Positions 45,301-57,875 of a stretch of DNA of 64,000 bases are shown here, piece by piece. This DNA is from Salminus brasiliensis (taxonomy: Eukaryota; Chordata; Actinopteri; Characiformes; Bryconidae). The DNA lies in the NCBI RefSeq assembly GCF_030463535.1, contig NC_132900.1:31829742-31893741 (forward strand), read 5' to 3'. Under the pieces are notes generated by a model that was not told where the DNA came from, searched no databases, and saw nothing but the letters and a program-made list of their open reading frames with translations. The translations under genes were made by a program, and so were the position numbers. Each line of letters begins with the position of its first letter. Position 1 is the stretch's first letter.

Positions 45301-48300
45301 ATTCAGCTAAAAGGCAGAAGGCAGGTGGTGGTACATGCCTTGCCCTCAGGTGAAGAGGAAGCCATCTTGCGCATGTTCTCTTGGTCCTTGGGGTCGGTGG
45401 CGTACTGGGCTAGCTCATACAGGACGTTGGTGCGTGGGCAGTTGGTGATGTCCAGGTAATGAGTGAGGGCTGTGCGGTATGTGGTGGGGCACGGGAATGG
45501 ATGCTTCTTATTGGACTCCTCTGAAAAACAAATAAATCATAGCTGATTTAGCTGTACAGAAAAAATACAGACGTGGGTAGGGTCTGTATGAAGAGGGTGG
45601 TAGGAACTAGCTGCATTTACCCAAATAAATTACGCCTTACTTACATCTGCACTGCTTTCTGATTGGTCACATCTCTCACATGGGAGCTTTAGCAGTTTAT
45701 AAGTGTGCCGACTAAAACAAAATTTAATTTCTGAGCACTTTTCTGGCTGCTGTACAGTTCGGTCACTTTTAGGATTTATATTTATGGTATTTAGGGTGCT
45801 AATGACCATTACTAAAGGCATGTTTACAGTGAGGCGGCTACTCTGCTTACATAAGCAAATTGTACACACTTGGCACCCAGGGTCCTCAGATCAAACAAAT
45901 CAAGGATCAGCTCATATGGAAGCATTTTGTGAATGAAGTCACCAACATCAGTCAACGTTCTCACAGACATGTGCTCAGACCAATGACTCAAGGTGGGCAA
46001 ACTGCTCAAGGTCAGGTTTCATACCGTCGAGGTTGTTTAGGGAGATAACGGTCTCAAGGTCCACGCCAAGGACTTCCCCCAGCCTGTTCACGATACTGGA
46101 GTCATTGGTGGGATACACAGCCACGTGGTCTCCTGATTCATACCTGGTTTGGTGAAGAAAATTCCAATTTATTGTTAATTCCACTTAAGGTTACAAAAGT
46201 TGCCAACATCACACAACACACATCTACCTTATCTAAACATTTACTACCTATTAAGATAACGCAGCACAACAAACAGAATCCAGTGTAAGCTTATCACCTT
46301 CCTGGTGTCCATCTAGGTGCAATGTGTAATACAATTTATTACAATTTTTGATATTTAGTTATAACATGTAGTCATAATGTAAAAAAAAGAAGAAGAAGTG
46401 AATATAAATCCAGTATAAAGGAGAAAAAGAGCTTCTCATTCTGAAGAAAGTAGTGAGATCTTGTTGGTGAGCTAGTCTGAAGAACAGAGCTCGGTTCCTC
46501 CAGGTTTCTCCTGGACGCCCCCCAGTCCAGCCAGCATATTATTATTTATCAAGAGATATCCTTTTACACCTGCTGTGAGATTAAACAACCGTTGTAACTT
46601 CAGACAGGTTACCTGATCTTAGACCCTGTAATGTCCAGCTCCAAGTGCATCAGGTGTCGGTCACCTCCTTTGTTGAGCTTGCGGTTCACAGTGACAGGAG
46701 CCAGGAATGGATTCTTAGAATCAAAAGGCCTGAAAAGAGAAAGCGAGAGAGACAGAGAGACTTTTTAATGACTTGGAAGGTGTAACAAAGCATTAACAGC
46801 CAGAGGAGCCCATAAACAAGCTCAATATATCTCTATTAAAGCTTAAATATACATATATATGAATAAATAATGTATGAACATGATGGATGCTGCTGAAATG
46901 GACTTGTAACACAGAGTGGTCTGGTTCACACCACGGTTGGGACATCACGGTTTGGTACAGGGGGAGGAGGTCATTTTGAATGGAAAGTGGAGCAAGTTAC
47001 AGTTTATTCCACTTAATGAGAGCTGCTACAGGCACTAGAAATAAAAGGTAAACAGTGATCTATTCACGCTTATGTAGGGCTTATACAAACACTGAAAGAC
47101 CAGTTAGCAGTTGTGTTGAACACAGATGGAATTTGGCCTCAGCCTTTAACCCATGCAGTGAACACACACACACACGTAAGCAAACACACACAGTGACGGT
47201 GAGCACACGTGCCTGGAGTGGTGGGCAGCCATTACTGTTAAGGGCCTGGCTCTAGGGCCCAGCAGTGGCAGCTTGCCGAGCCCAGGTATCAAACCCACAA
47301 CCCCATCGTCAATGCTCTAACCACTGAGCCACCACTGCCACCACACCAGGGGCTACAAAACCGACGATGTGTTTCGATTTGTTCCCCTCAGGATGTATTT
47401 AAACATTTAAAGCTTAAAGCTTTCAAGCTTAAGTTAAACCCTCCCAAAAAAACAGACGACAGAGGAACAGCCTCCTGTGGGAGCCACTTCGAGCCAAGCT
47501 TAGCATGACATGTCGCCCACTTGCTAACTACGATTAGCAAGATCCAGTTGAGAACAGGACACCATGTATTCTCTGCAGGACTGACCGTACCGAACCACAA
47601 CCTTGTGGGACGAATACACGTACCGTTACACCCCTACCAGTATCTCGTCTTCATATTAGTACTGCTGGCTTATCCATTTGTGCTAAATGTAGCATCTCGT
47701 TCTGGAGAAACTGTTCTCCAAATCACAATCTCAGCACACAGTCGTGATGACCGGAGTGACACAAAAACAATTTTAGACGCACGTGTGTGTGTGAGGGATG
47801 ACTGCGTATTACGTACGGTTTCTGGTTCTCAAAGCTCTTCAGGCGTCCCAGCTCTCCAGTGTAGACCTTATTCATATTCACGTCCTCATGGACCTTCAGC
47901 TCGTACTGACGGATGCTAAGAGGAAAGAAAGAAATGATAAAATAAATTAAAAGTCACTCATATCTACACTATATGGACAAAAGTATTGGGATATCTGCTT
48001 ATTGTTTTGTTTGGAGGAGCATTATTGTGAAGATTTGATAGCATTCAGTGACAAGAGCGTTCTATGACCACCATCATTCCAGAGAACACAGTTCAACTGC
48101 TAGAGGGTATTATACCCCCTAGCAGTGGCCTACGCCTGGCATTAGGCAGCATGGTGCCAATAGGTTCATGGTGGTCATCTGCTCCAGAGAGTCCTATTCA
48201 ATTAGCAATACTTCTCCTCTACAGGACCTAGACAAGCTGCGTCAGCAATGGGTGCAACTTAAGTAGCTGAATGCATTCATAAGAAGGTGCCCACAAACAA

Positions 48301-50409
48301 TTGGACATATAAATGTAAGTCTCTGTGTACTCTAGCAGCTAGTACTACGATTTACAGCACACACAGCTTTAAAAAAATAAAAATATGTAAATTTAGACTA
48401 ATTAAAACGTAAGGACCCGCAGACACCCTGAGAAAGAGCACTAGCTCCTTCACTACACCTCCTCTTAACATTCACATTCAGTAAGTAACTAAGAAACAAA
48501 GTGACAAAGAAGGAACTAAAGCGAGAGAGAACTAAAGAGAGTGAGAACGACGGCAGATACAGAGAGATAGAGCGAGAGGTACAGAGTGAAAAATCCCTGT
48601 GAAAGAGTTTGGAAGGCTGAGAAACTAAAGGTTTCAAGGTCAGTCTGCCCTGCTCAGCTACACTGCCTTTCAGTTTAACCAGGGAATTCAGGGTGGCCAC
48701 ACACACTTGAGAGCAAAGGACTCTGCAAGAATGTTGAAATGCTGGCAGGAACCCGGCGATACTATATGTATCACGCAACAGGGGTTACGATTCAATACAT
48801 CCTGATATATTGTGATACTGTGAGACGATAACGTTTTAGTAAAACTGTCAGTATAAAAAAAAAAAAGTAAGAGTTTACATTTTATCCAATCAGAACAGTG
48901 GGAGCTAAAGACTGTAGTGCTCTCTAGTGGTCGGGGTTTAAAAACACTACACTAAATGAACCACTGTCTGACACCAATCTGTACATCTAAACCATTCATT
49001 AATAATCAATACTGTGTTTCTGAAAAACGATACAGTATTGTTAAGCATAATATCACAATACTTCCATATATCAATATATTGATAATTTCTTAATATCATT
49101 ACACTCCTAAAAGTCACAGTGGAAAAAGTAGCCTGTTTGAGTCTGCAATATGCAAAATGTGTGAGAAAGCAAAGGAGGAGCACACTGGCAGCAAGAAAAG
49201 CTACAGGAGAAACAGAATGAAGAAAGAGATCAGATTATTACAGATTACTAAGACACACGGGTATCATACCTGGACTCTTCTCCAGTTGCCTCAACTCCGA
49301 AGTGTTCACACACAGCCGGCCAGAACTGCTCTCTCCACGACACAAAGTCCTCCTCAAGACTACGGATTGGGGGAAAATGATTTTAGGGGACTCATTATAG
49401 GCTGGCAGTCACTGGAGCAAAGACATGCCTTTCATTCTGGTGGTTTAAAGCGTGCTGACTTTATTACCTAAACACCTTCCGATTATCAATCCCCTGGCTC
49501 CTACTTCTGTGAGATTCTTGGGATGTCTTGGATTTGTCTGATGACTCTTCCATGAAGGTCACATTAGGGCAGGGGAACAGTGCACCACCACTACTGTGAA
49601 GGTCAGGGGATCTGATTTGCCTTTCTTGCAACAAATCCAACCAGCAGCCTCTGGTAGGTCTCTGAAGGTTTTCTTGGTCTTCCAGATCTCAGCTTGACCT
49701 TCACCGCTCCGGTCTTATCACTGATCATATCTTAATTCCATTAGTGACTGAGTAAACCACTTCCTGAAAACGCTTTACTATCTACTTATAGTCTTCTCCT
49801 GCTTTGTGGGCATCAGTTATGGCAAAGTTCAGAGCGTTCGGCAGCCAATTAGAGGAGCAGCATGGCTGCTGATTGTTGGGACACGGTTTGAGGAGTTTTT
49901 ATACAGTTGTAAAATTTGCATCACCTGACCCCTCTATAACCTGGCCCGAACACAGCCCTAACATGTACTAGGTAGACAGATACTACTGTCAGTCGGCTCA
50001 AGCCTAACAAATCATTTCGTCATTGATCAACTCTCTGAACTATGATCCATATCAGGATATGAATAAAGATAATTCAACAATCAGCGTTCTTGACTTACTT
50101 GCCATCGTCATCTCCCATGCCCAGGTCAAAGATCCTTTTGGCACCAAGCTCCGACAACCTTTTGTCCACATACTTGCCCATGGCATTGTAATGCTCATAC
50201 GTCTTGTTGCCAAGCGCAAACACCTGTGTGAATGAGAGTAAGCGTGAGTGAGAGAGATAGTCTTCACCATTATACACTTATTAAACTGTGGTTGGTCCCC
50301 CCCCCATTTTTTGTTATTATATTTATTCACTTTAAATATATTTGTGCATGTATTTATTTTAATAGTTTGAATGTATTTGTTTGTTTATTTTATTAAAATT
50401 GCATACATA

Positions 50410-50444
<35 letters not shown>

Positions 50445-53400
50445 TTATATATATATCTCTATGGAATCCGCCAGACTTGGCAAATATCATGTTTATAGCT
50501 AGTGGTTTTCATTTCCTGTTCCGGCAATCTTAACCTTGCGCTTCTGCAAAACTACAGACTGAATTCAGAACACCACTTGATTTTATCTAACATTTTAAAG
50601 ATCACCATGAATTCTTATTATATTTGGTTGAAATTATGTCTTTAATTAAATTATGTTTTAAGTACAGTACAGTATGGCTATAATGCTCACTGTCCAATAT
50701 ATCAACCAAATACTGCTAAACCTGCTAAGTAATATCGAGGTATGCCAAGATCAATACATTTCAGAATAGGACATATACATAATGATCAGCCACCACATTA
50801 AAACCACACGGCTGCCTAATATTGTATAGGTCCCCCTCTATGCTGCCAAAAAATAATGACTTTTGACTAGTCAAGGCTCCACAAGGCATTGGTCCTGATG
50901 GGCTAGCCTTCCCTCCCTGTGTGATTAATGAATCTTGGGCACCCATGACCCGGTCACCAGTTCACCGGCATGGTTGTCCGCCTTTAGAGCATACCCCACA
51001 AGTCTGATGTTTTGAAGAGGTTCTGATCCAGACGTCTAGCCATCACAGTCTGGTTCTTGTCTACTTCTTACGCTTGCCCTTCTGCCAACATATCCAAAAC
51101 TGTACTTTCTGTCTAATATGTATATCCCTCTTCGTTACAGGTGCCACTGGAACCAGATATCAATGGTTTCCCACTTCACCTGTCAGTAGTTTTAATATTA
51201 TGGCTGATCATTGTACATGCGGCACAATTTCCAGCCAACAACACATGTCTGACAGGTTTCACAGATTCCATCAACTCAGACGGAGTATAATGAATTAGCC
51301 CTTTCCAGTCTGAAGCAGACAGACAAAGCAGAGGAGCGCAGGCATGCAAGGAAAGCAGCCAAGTGGATGGTTTGAGATTAAGGACTGTTTAACTTAAACT
51401 CTCTGAGGTATCAGCAAGGGGAGGCAAACAAGCAAGGCCAGCGTTTCAGATACCCAGCCAAACCCCTTCCTTTGTAGCCCGACTTCAATGAGCGCTGCCC
51501 ATCTCTGCATGCTAATGCATTCTAGTGCACACTTTCATGTGAGGCGCAACTCTGAGCCGTCTCACAGCAAAACACCACACAGGACAGAGCAGCAGCAGCA
51601 GCAGCGGTTTTATTGCCGCCCTCATGCTTACAGCACAAAGTAACCTTTGTAGAGACGGGTGGCAGGAACACCCAAAGAACACGCTGTATCATTTGACAGT
51701 AAGCTAAAGGTGAGCAAAAATTTGGACCCTGTCACCATACTCAACCTGCCCTTTCACACGCTATCGAGTCACATGACGAGTGAGCTTCTGGACTCATGTC
51801 TGTTTTGCAACGCATCAGCAAAACCTATATATTTGCTAAGTCACGAAACGCTCCACACAAACTGCTTAGTCACGGGAACAAGAAAAGCAGAAGAGGGAAT
51901 AATGCACAGATGTGCAATCCTGCTGGTCAGTGTTATAAGGGCGCTATAAGCGGCTGTAGGTGTTTTTCTGCCAGCTTGCCCAAGCCACATTTCTCAACAC
52001 TTCAGTATGACGTCATGACGCCCACTGTGTCAATGCCATGTCACTGTGAGCTGTTGTGTTTCGGGGGAAAAGCACAAGGTTACCGATGGTCACTGGGGCT
52101 TCTGGTCAATTCCTAAATGGATTGCCTGTTTACAACATACTCTGGTGATTCATGCTTTCCAAAAGGCCATAAACTGTGGGCTTCACAACAAGACACAGGG
52201 GGTGGGGGGGTGGGGTGAGACCAGAACTACACATAAGCGCTGAGCGATTTGCCAACATTGAAACGTGAGAAGTGGAATAGTAATGAAGAAGAAAGCCTTA
52301 AAGCCTTAAAATACTAAAACAAAAATCTAGAAAACCTCCCTCGCCGCTTACTTTTCATGAACACTGTGTACTGCCAAAAGAAAGTTCTTGTAATCTCAGG
52401 ACAAAGCATGAAATTTCACCTTAAGCTTGTCTAATGAAAAACATGGATCTCCATTTTGTCCATTTAAACTCAGCAGCAACTTACATACAGTGTGTGTATA
52501 TAAAAAAATAATAAAAAATTATAATACAATATATATTTATATATATTATATATAATTATATAACACACACACACACACACAGTGTGCAGAATTATTAGGC
52601 AAATGAGTATTTTGATCACATCATCCTTTTTATACATGTAGTCCTACTCCAAGCTCTATAGGCTTGAAAGCCAACTACCAATCAAGTAAATCAGGTGATG
52701 TGCATCTCTAATGAGAAGGGGTGTGGTCTAATGACATCAACACCCTATATAAGGTGTGCTTAATTATTAGGCAACTTCCTTTCCTTTGGCAAAATGGGTC
52801 AGAAGAGATTTGACGGGCTCTGAAAAGTCAAACATTGTGAGATGTCTTGCAGAGGGATGCAGCAGTCTTGAAATTGCCAACCTTTTGAAGCTTGATCACC
52901 GAACAATCAAGCGTTTCATGGCAAATAGCCAACAGGGTCGCAAGAAACGTGTTGCAAAACAAAGGCGCAAAATAACCCATGAATTGAGGAAAATCAAGCG
53001 TGAAGCTGCCAAGATGCCATTTACCACCAGTTTTGCCATATTTCAGAGCTGCGACGTTACTGGAGCATCAAAAAGTACAAGGTGTGCGATACTCAGGGAC
53101 ATGGCCAAGGTAAGGAAGGCTGAAAAACGACCGCCTTTGAACAAGAAACATAAGATAAAACGTCAAGACTGGGCCAAGAAATATCTTAAGACTGATTTAA
53201 GGTTTTATGGACTGATGAAATGCGAGTGACTCTTGATGGGCCAGATGGATGGGCCCGAGGCTGGATCAGTAAAGGGCAGAGAGCTCCACTCCGGCTCAGA
53301 CACCAGCAAGGTGGAGGTGGGGTACTGGTATGGGCTGGTATCATCAAAGATGAACTTGTGGGACCTTTTCAGGTTGAGGATGGAGTGAAGCTCAACTCCC

Positions 53401-55475
53401 AGACCTACTGCCAGTTTCTGGAAGACACCTTCTTCAAGCAGTGGTACAGAAAAGTCGGTATCGTTCAAGAAAAACATGATCTTCATGCAGGACAATGCTC
53501 CATCACATGCATCCAAATACTCCACAGCGTGGCTGGCCAGTAAGGGTCTAAAAGAAGAGAAAATGATGACATGGCCCCCTTGTTCACCTGATCTGAACCC
53601 CATAGAGAACCTGTGGTCCCTCATAAAATGTGAGATCTACAGGGAGGAAAACAGTACACCTCTCTGAACAGTGTCTGGGAGGCTGTGGTCTCTGCTGCGC
53701 GCAATGTTGATCGTAAACAGATCAAGCAACTGACAATCTCTGGATGGAAGACTTTTGAGTGTCATGGTAAAGAAAGGTGGCTTCATTGGTCACTGATTTG
53801 TTTTTGGTTTTGTTTTTAATGTCAGAAATGTTTATTTCTAAATTTTGTTATATTGGTTTACCTGGTGAAAATAAACAAGTGAGATGGGTATATGTATGTT
53901 TTTTTTTTATTAAGTTGCCTAATAATTCTGCACAGTAATAGTTACCTGCTCCTAAGATAGCCAAATCTAAAAAACCCACTCCAACTTCCAAAAATATTAA
54001 GCTTTGATATTTATGAGTCTTTTGGGTTGATTGAGAACATAGTTGTTAAAATAAGAAAGACACACACACACCCCTGCATGACATGCTTTTGGCAGTAGGG
54101 TGTGTAGATGGCGATCCCAATTTTCTATTCCTCAAACCACATTAAGACCATAAAAAGCTGCTTTGTCTTGATCTTTTTGTTCTTTTGGCATGAGAGTCAT
54201 GAGAGAGTGTATTAGGTCAATAACATGTTGCTATGTTGCCGTTTTAATGTGTTCAGCCACGTTTTCTTAAATGATTAGCATTACTGAATGTCTGCAGTAA
54301 CAACGATGCTCCAGAACTCGAGAAACTTGCCGTGTAATTAACTCCTTCCAGGTCAGCGTCGCTCTCCTGTAACCAGTCATAGAAGTCCTGGGCATTATCT
54401 GTAGGGTCTCCTTCTCCATACGTAGCCATGCAGAAAATGGCCAAGGAGTTGTCGATCTCTTTCAAACGAGAGAGTTCACTCTGAAAGACAATTAATTAAT
54501 CAATCAATAAATAAATACAAATACAATAAAAATAAGTGACTCTTTAGTGAATCAATATTCAAAACATAATAGAATATTTAATTAAATAATTAAAATGTAA
54601 GAATATAAATAGTCAACTAGAAGGTCACAGCAGGTATACTTATAGAGAACTCAACCTCAATTAGAAATGACCACGACAGTTTCTAAATTGTTGTTAATCA
54701 TAGTAAATAGTTTTTTGGCATGCATGAGTTAACACTGCTCAGTCAGATGCAAAAGCAAACGCTGGTCCCCACAGACAGAACAGGTCTGGCACAAATTTGC
54801 TTTTAAACAGATCAGCTACAAAAAGAACATGAGAGAACATCTTGCCTTGCCAAGTAATTAAACACCACACAGTGACCTGGAATAATAATGACTGACTCGG
54901 ATGAGCTTAAACCGGCTGGTAGGACACAGTACCACACAGTACCATTAAAATGATATAAGGTTTTGCAACTGAGAGTGGAGGGCAAAACTGCATTGTGATA
55001 TTACCATGTCATATTCCTCTGGATCTGCTGCCATACCCTTCATGCCATAGCGTTGGGCATCTTTAGAGAGCCTGTTGGCAAACTCTTCGCCTGTGCCTGT
55101 CTGCGAACCATAGAATACCACAATATTCTTGCCCTGGAAATTATAATAAAAACAGAGGGTTAATACAACCTTGCTCAATTCTAACAAATACATCACAGCT
55201 GGGGTAATGTTATGTCTGTGATTGGTCTCTAACTTCACTGTACTTTCAAGCTTAACTTCAACAGAAAACTGTTCGGCTATTAAAAGTAAATGCTTTGTTG
55301 TTATAACAGCTCAGTGTAGAGGATTTGAGTAATAAACTTGCAAAAATGTCAATGAATAAAAATCTAGACAACAGAAAAAGAACTAGTTCTATTTTAAAAC
55401 AAAACAATCTGAATATTTGTGCTTACTGTTTTCTTCATCTTTTCAATGAAACTGGTTTCTCTTACAGCTGGAGCT
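42370..55475 (-). CDS. por: NADPH-cytochrome P450 reductase, partial (5' coding exon outside window)
   Basis: Fourteen exons in order: 55427-55475, 55005-55133, 54331-54480, 50099-50223, 49270-49359, 47817-47915, 46613-46729, 46025-46143, 45339-45520, 44914-45063, 44543-44810, 43544-43689, 43313-43398, 42370-42514; 617 codons and stop. The missing ~60 residues are the N-terminal membrane anchor. Visible: FMN flavodoxin domain (FYGSQTGTGEEFA, ATYGEGDPTDNA, LGNKTYEHYNAMG); FAD domain (RYESGDHVAVYP, ARYYSIASS); NADPH domain (VGPGTGIAPFMGF, YFGCRHKNEDYLY, CGDARNMARDV) and C-terminal DVWS, whose Trp stacks on FAD. POR passes electrons NADPH to FAD to FMN to microsomal P450s, heme oxygenase and squalene monooxygenase at the ER. 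Introns after 54331 and 45339 use GC donors (ACG|GCAAGT, AAG|GCATGT). One intron carries a DD37E transposon relic. Confidence 0.95.
42893..42996. mobile_element. Family A MITE fragment in por intron
   Basis: It begins TTGACAAAAGTATTGAGACA and later carries GATGACAACCACCC and AATCATTCCAGGGG, decayed family A words. Confidence 0.5.
45170..45290 (+). mobile_element. Family A MITE left-end fragment in por intron
   Basis: It begins CACTATGTCCAAATGTGTGT, then CTTCTAATTAATGCAGCTAC; it has no right end. Confidence 0.6.
47136..47341 (-). mobile_element. tRNA-derived SINE, reverse orientation, in por intron
   Basis: Full-length reverse copy of the SINE at 18268. It ends with CTCTAACCACTGAGCCACCA, the reverse of the tRNA head, and contains GGTATCAAACCCACAACC, the reverse B box. 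Confidence 0.8.
47967..48312 (-). mobile_element. Family A MITE in por intron
   Basis: Ends are CACTATATGGACAAAAGTAT and AATTGGACATATAAATG. The interior has ACGCCTGGCATTAGGCAGC. Some blocks are missing, giving about 345 bp. Confidence 0.75.
50407..50458. repeat. CA/TA microsatellite in por intron
   Basis: Mixed ATACATAT, (AC)n and TATATA units in the large intron between the 50099 and 54331 exons. Confidence 0.8.
50782..51220. mobile_element. Internally deleted Tc1-like element, family B, copy 4
   Basis: It starts TGATCAGCCACCACATTAAA and ends with its inverted partner AATATTATGGCTGATCA. The interior retains TGGGCACCCATGACCCGG, CTAGCCATCACAGTCTGG and ACGCTTGCCC, the region around the start of a minus-strand Tc1-like transposase gene. 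The rest of that gene has been deleted. Confidence 0.75.
52580..53936 (+). mobile_element. Tc1/mariner element of DD37E type in por intron
   Basis: Terminal inverted repeats are visible: GTGTGCAGAATTATTAGGCA at the left end and its complement TGCCTAATAATTCTGCAC at the right, about 1.36 kb apart. The ATTATTAGGCAA word repeats inside the left arm near 52766, an inner direct repeat typical of fish Tc1 elements. A TA follows the right end; the left end abuts a CA run. It contains the broken transposase at 52786-53770. Confidence 0.85.
52786..53770 (+). pseudogene. Broken DD37E Tc1/mariner transposase
   Basis: The N-terminal helix-turn-helix region (LTGSEKSNIVRCLAEG, LKLDHRTIKRFM) reads from 52786 to about 53190. 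A frame change follows, then the DDE domain. The first Asp is at 53214-53216 (WTDEMRV), the second at 53491-53493 (FMQDNAPSH) and the Glu at 53605-53607 (SPDLNPIENLW). Thirty-seven residues separate the last two, so this is DD37E, not the DD34E of ordinary Tc1. At least three frameshifts (near 53195, 53470 and 53640) make it inactive. I recall this spacing being assigned to the TRT lineage in vertebrates; the assignment needs a search. Confidence 0.85.
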
Positions 55476-57069
55476 CTGAAAGAAAGAATCAGGGATCAGT
55501 AAAGCTGTGTATTTTTATATTAGTTATCATATTAAGAGCTATATTCATAAATGTTGATACAGCATTTGATTAAAACCAATAACAATAGAATCTCTGCTAT
55601 TGAGGCAAAAACTGGCATTATTACACAAGTCTAAAGAGGACAAATAGAAAAGGCTCATTAAAATGTTAACCGAATTAAGAGTTGACCAGCATTTTGCAGC
55701 CCGTTTACAGATTTCTGAGCAAATAAACCACTGCTCCAGAGACAAGGTCTAATAGGTTATGATCAAATTCAATAATAATCATTTTTAAATACATCACAAC
55801 ATAACTTTTTTGTAAGTTAAAAAAATAAATAAATAATTTATTATTATATATATTTTTTTAAAATACAAATTTATTCCGCTCTTAAAACATCAGTCTTTTT
55901 ATATACACTGGATACAACTCTAAAAACTACAGCAAAAATAATTCCTAAATTAGATTTTCCTAAATTAAATCAACTAAATTAAATCTACTAAATGCAATTT
56001 TAAAAAATGACACATCAATTCTCATGTCCAGAGTTTCTTTAATCAAGCAAACTTAAGTTTAATAATTTTATGGGCATTCTTTCATGATCCCAAACTGTTA
56101 AGGGAACACTAATGAACAAGTGGAGTGCACAGAAGACCATGACATAGGATATTTTATTCATTTCTGATGCTTGGAAATGGTGAAACTATTAGGACAGACT
56201 GAGCATAGTTTCTTTTATTGTTTATTTATTATGTAAAAAATGAATGTAAAATTAGCAAGGTTGCAAATCCCATGTCGTTTTCATAACCTGCTTCTAACAA
56301 GTCATTTTAAACACTTTAAATACTTTTGTAATGTAGAAACGCAAACACTTCTACCTTCCAACCTGAATAATTTCAGTACACCCCCCAGAACCAGTTATAT
56401 ATGTTATATGAGATTTTATCAAAGCATTTGTACTGTTAAATGTGTTACTGAAGAAATGAGCCAGTTTTCTCTAAAGCACATCAAGGGTCGGTGACACACA
56501 GGTCACCTAGGCCTCTAATGAGCACGATCTTAGAATTGAGTATTTTAACTCTACAGGTTGCGATGATCATTGTGACCAAAATAAAATAAATTGACAGCAT
56601 TTTTTTTGTAAAAAAACACCCATTTTAATTTTTAATGGGCCATAAAAAGGGTTTCAGTGCAACCACAGTCAGTCAAACACCACTGAACTGCGGCTTCTAC
56701 AACACAGCCAAATTTCCCAGCCACACGACCACCTGTGAATTGTCATAATGATCACCACACACTTAACAGGAGAGCAACAATTACTCAGAGAGCTCATCTG
56801 ACGAGCAGCATAACTGAGAATGCCTGATTATGAAGGGGCAGCAATATTGCTCAACATAATGCATTAAGGCAACAACAGTCTTTCACAGAGACCTACAAAC
56901 ACACACAGCTGTCCAGAGCTCACACCAGAAAGCCTGAGAGAGGGCGAAGAGAACGCAGGAGCCGATCTTACTTTGCAAATGCTAACTATATCAAAAATGA
57001 GCTGAATTAAGCTAAAACATGATTAAATTGCTGTTTATTTTATTGGATGGGGAAAAACAACAACAACCA
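55476..57069. other. Non-coding DNA, probably por intron
   Basis: AT-rich, with several poly(A/T) runs (for example near 55830 and 56603). No coding exon or clear repeat is recognised. Confidence 0.45.
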
Positions 57070-57875
57070 ACAACAACAACTGAATAACTTCATGCACCTA
57101 CTCATTCATGCAATAATCTTTTTGGCCGATAATGCTGCAGCAGTGCAACCCAAAAAATCGTGCAGATATGGTTTAAAGGCTTCAGGTAATGGTGACGTCA
57201 ACCATCAACAAATGAGGGGGAAAACATGTAATCTTGGCAATTTTGAGCATATTGTGACAGTACTGGTTTGGGTGTTTCTAGAACGGCTGATCTGCTGGGA
57301 TTCTGAGCACAGAGTTTCTCAGAATGGTGTAATAAAGAAAACCTATCCAGTGAGCAGCAATTCTGCAGTTCTGCAGACGGAAACAGCTTGTTGATGGTAT
57401 CTCAGATAACTGCTCTGTACAACTGCGTGAGCAGAAAAGCATCTCAGACTGTACAACACATCCAACCTCGAAGCAGATGGGCTGCTGCAACAGCAGAAGA
57501 CCACGTCAGGGTCCACTTCTGTCAGCCAAGAACAGAAAGCTGAGGCTGCAGTGGCTCAGCACAGGCTCACAAACACTGAACAAGTGTAGCCTGGTCTGAT
57601 GAATCTGATCAATCCTCAATCCTTGGACCCAGCTTGCCTGGTGGAGGCGGCGGTGTACTGGTGCAGGGAGTGCACAATTTGGGCTCATTAACTCCAATCA
57701 ACCATCTCACGAAGACCACAGCCTATGTGAGTATTGCTGCTGACCATGTGCATCCATTCATGATCACAGTTTCCCCATCTTTGAACCATACTCCAGGTCA
57801 CAAATCAGAAGGCGTCTCAAGCTGGTTTTCATGAACATGACAGAGTTCAGTGTTCTCTCTCTCCATCCAGATCCA
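57070..57875 (+). pseudogene. Relic of a second Tc1-like transposase
   Basis: Much-mutated copy of a common fish Tc1-like gene. Recognisable pieces are the leader near 57180 (GACGTCAACCATCAACAAAT), the codons around 57340 (CCAGTGAGCAGCAATTCTGC), the SLTPINH...TAYVSIAADHVHPF stretch near 57690-57770, and VSSWFS then HDRVQ-like codons near 57820. It is riddled with stops and frameshifts. It lies upstream of the first por exon seen here, probably within the first long por intron. Confidence 0.7.
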
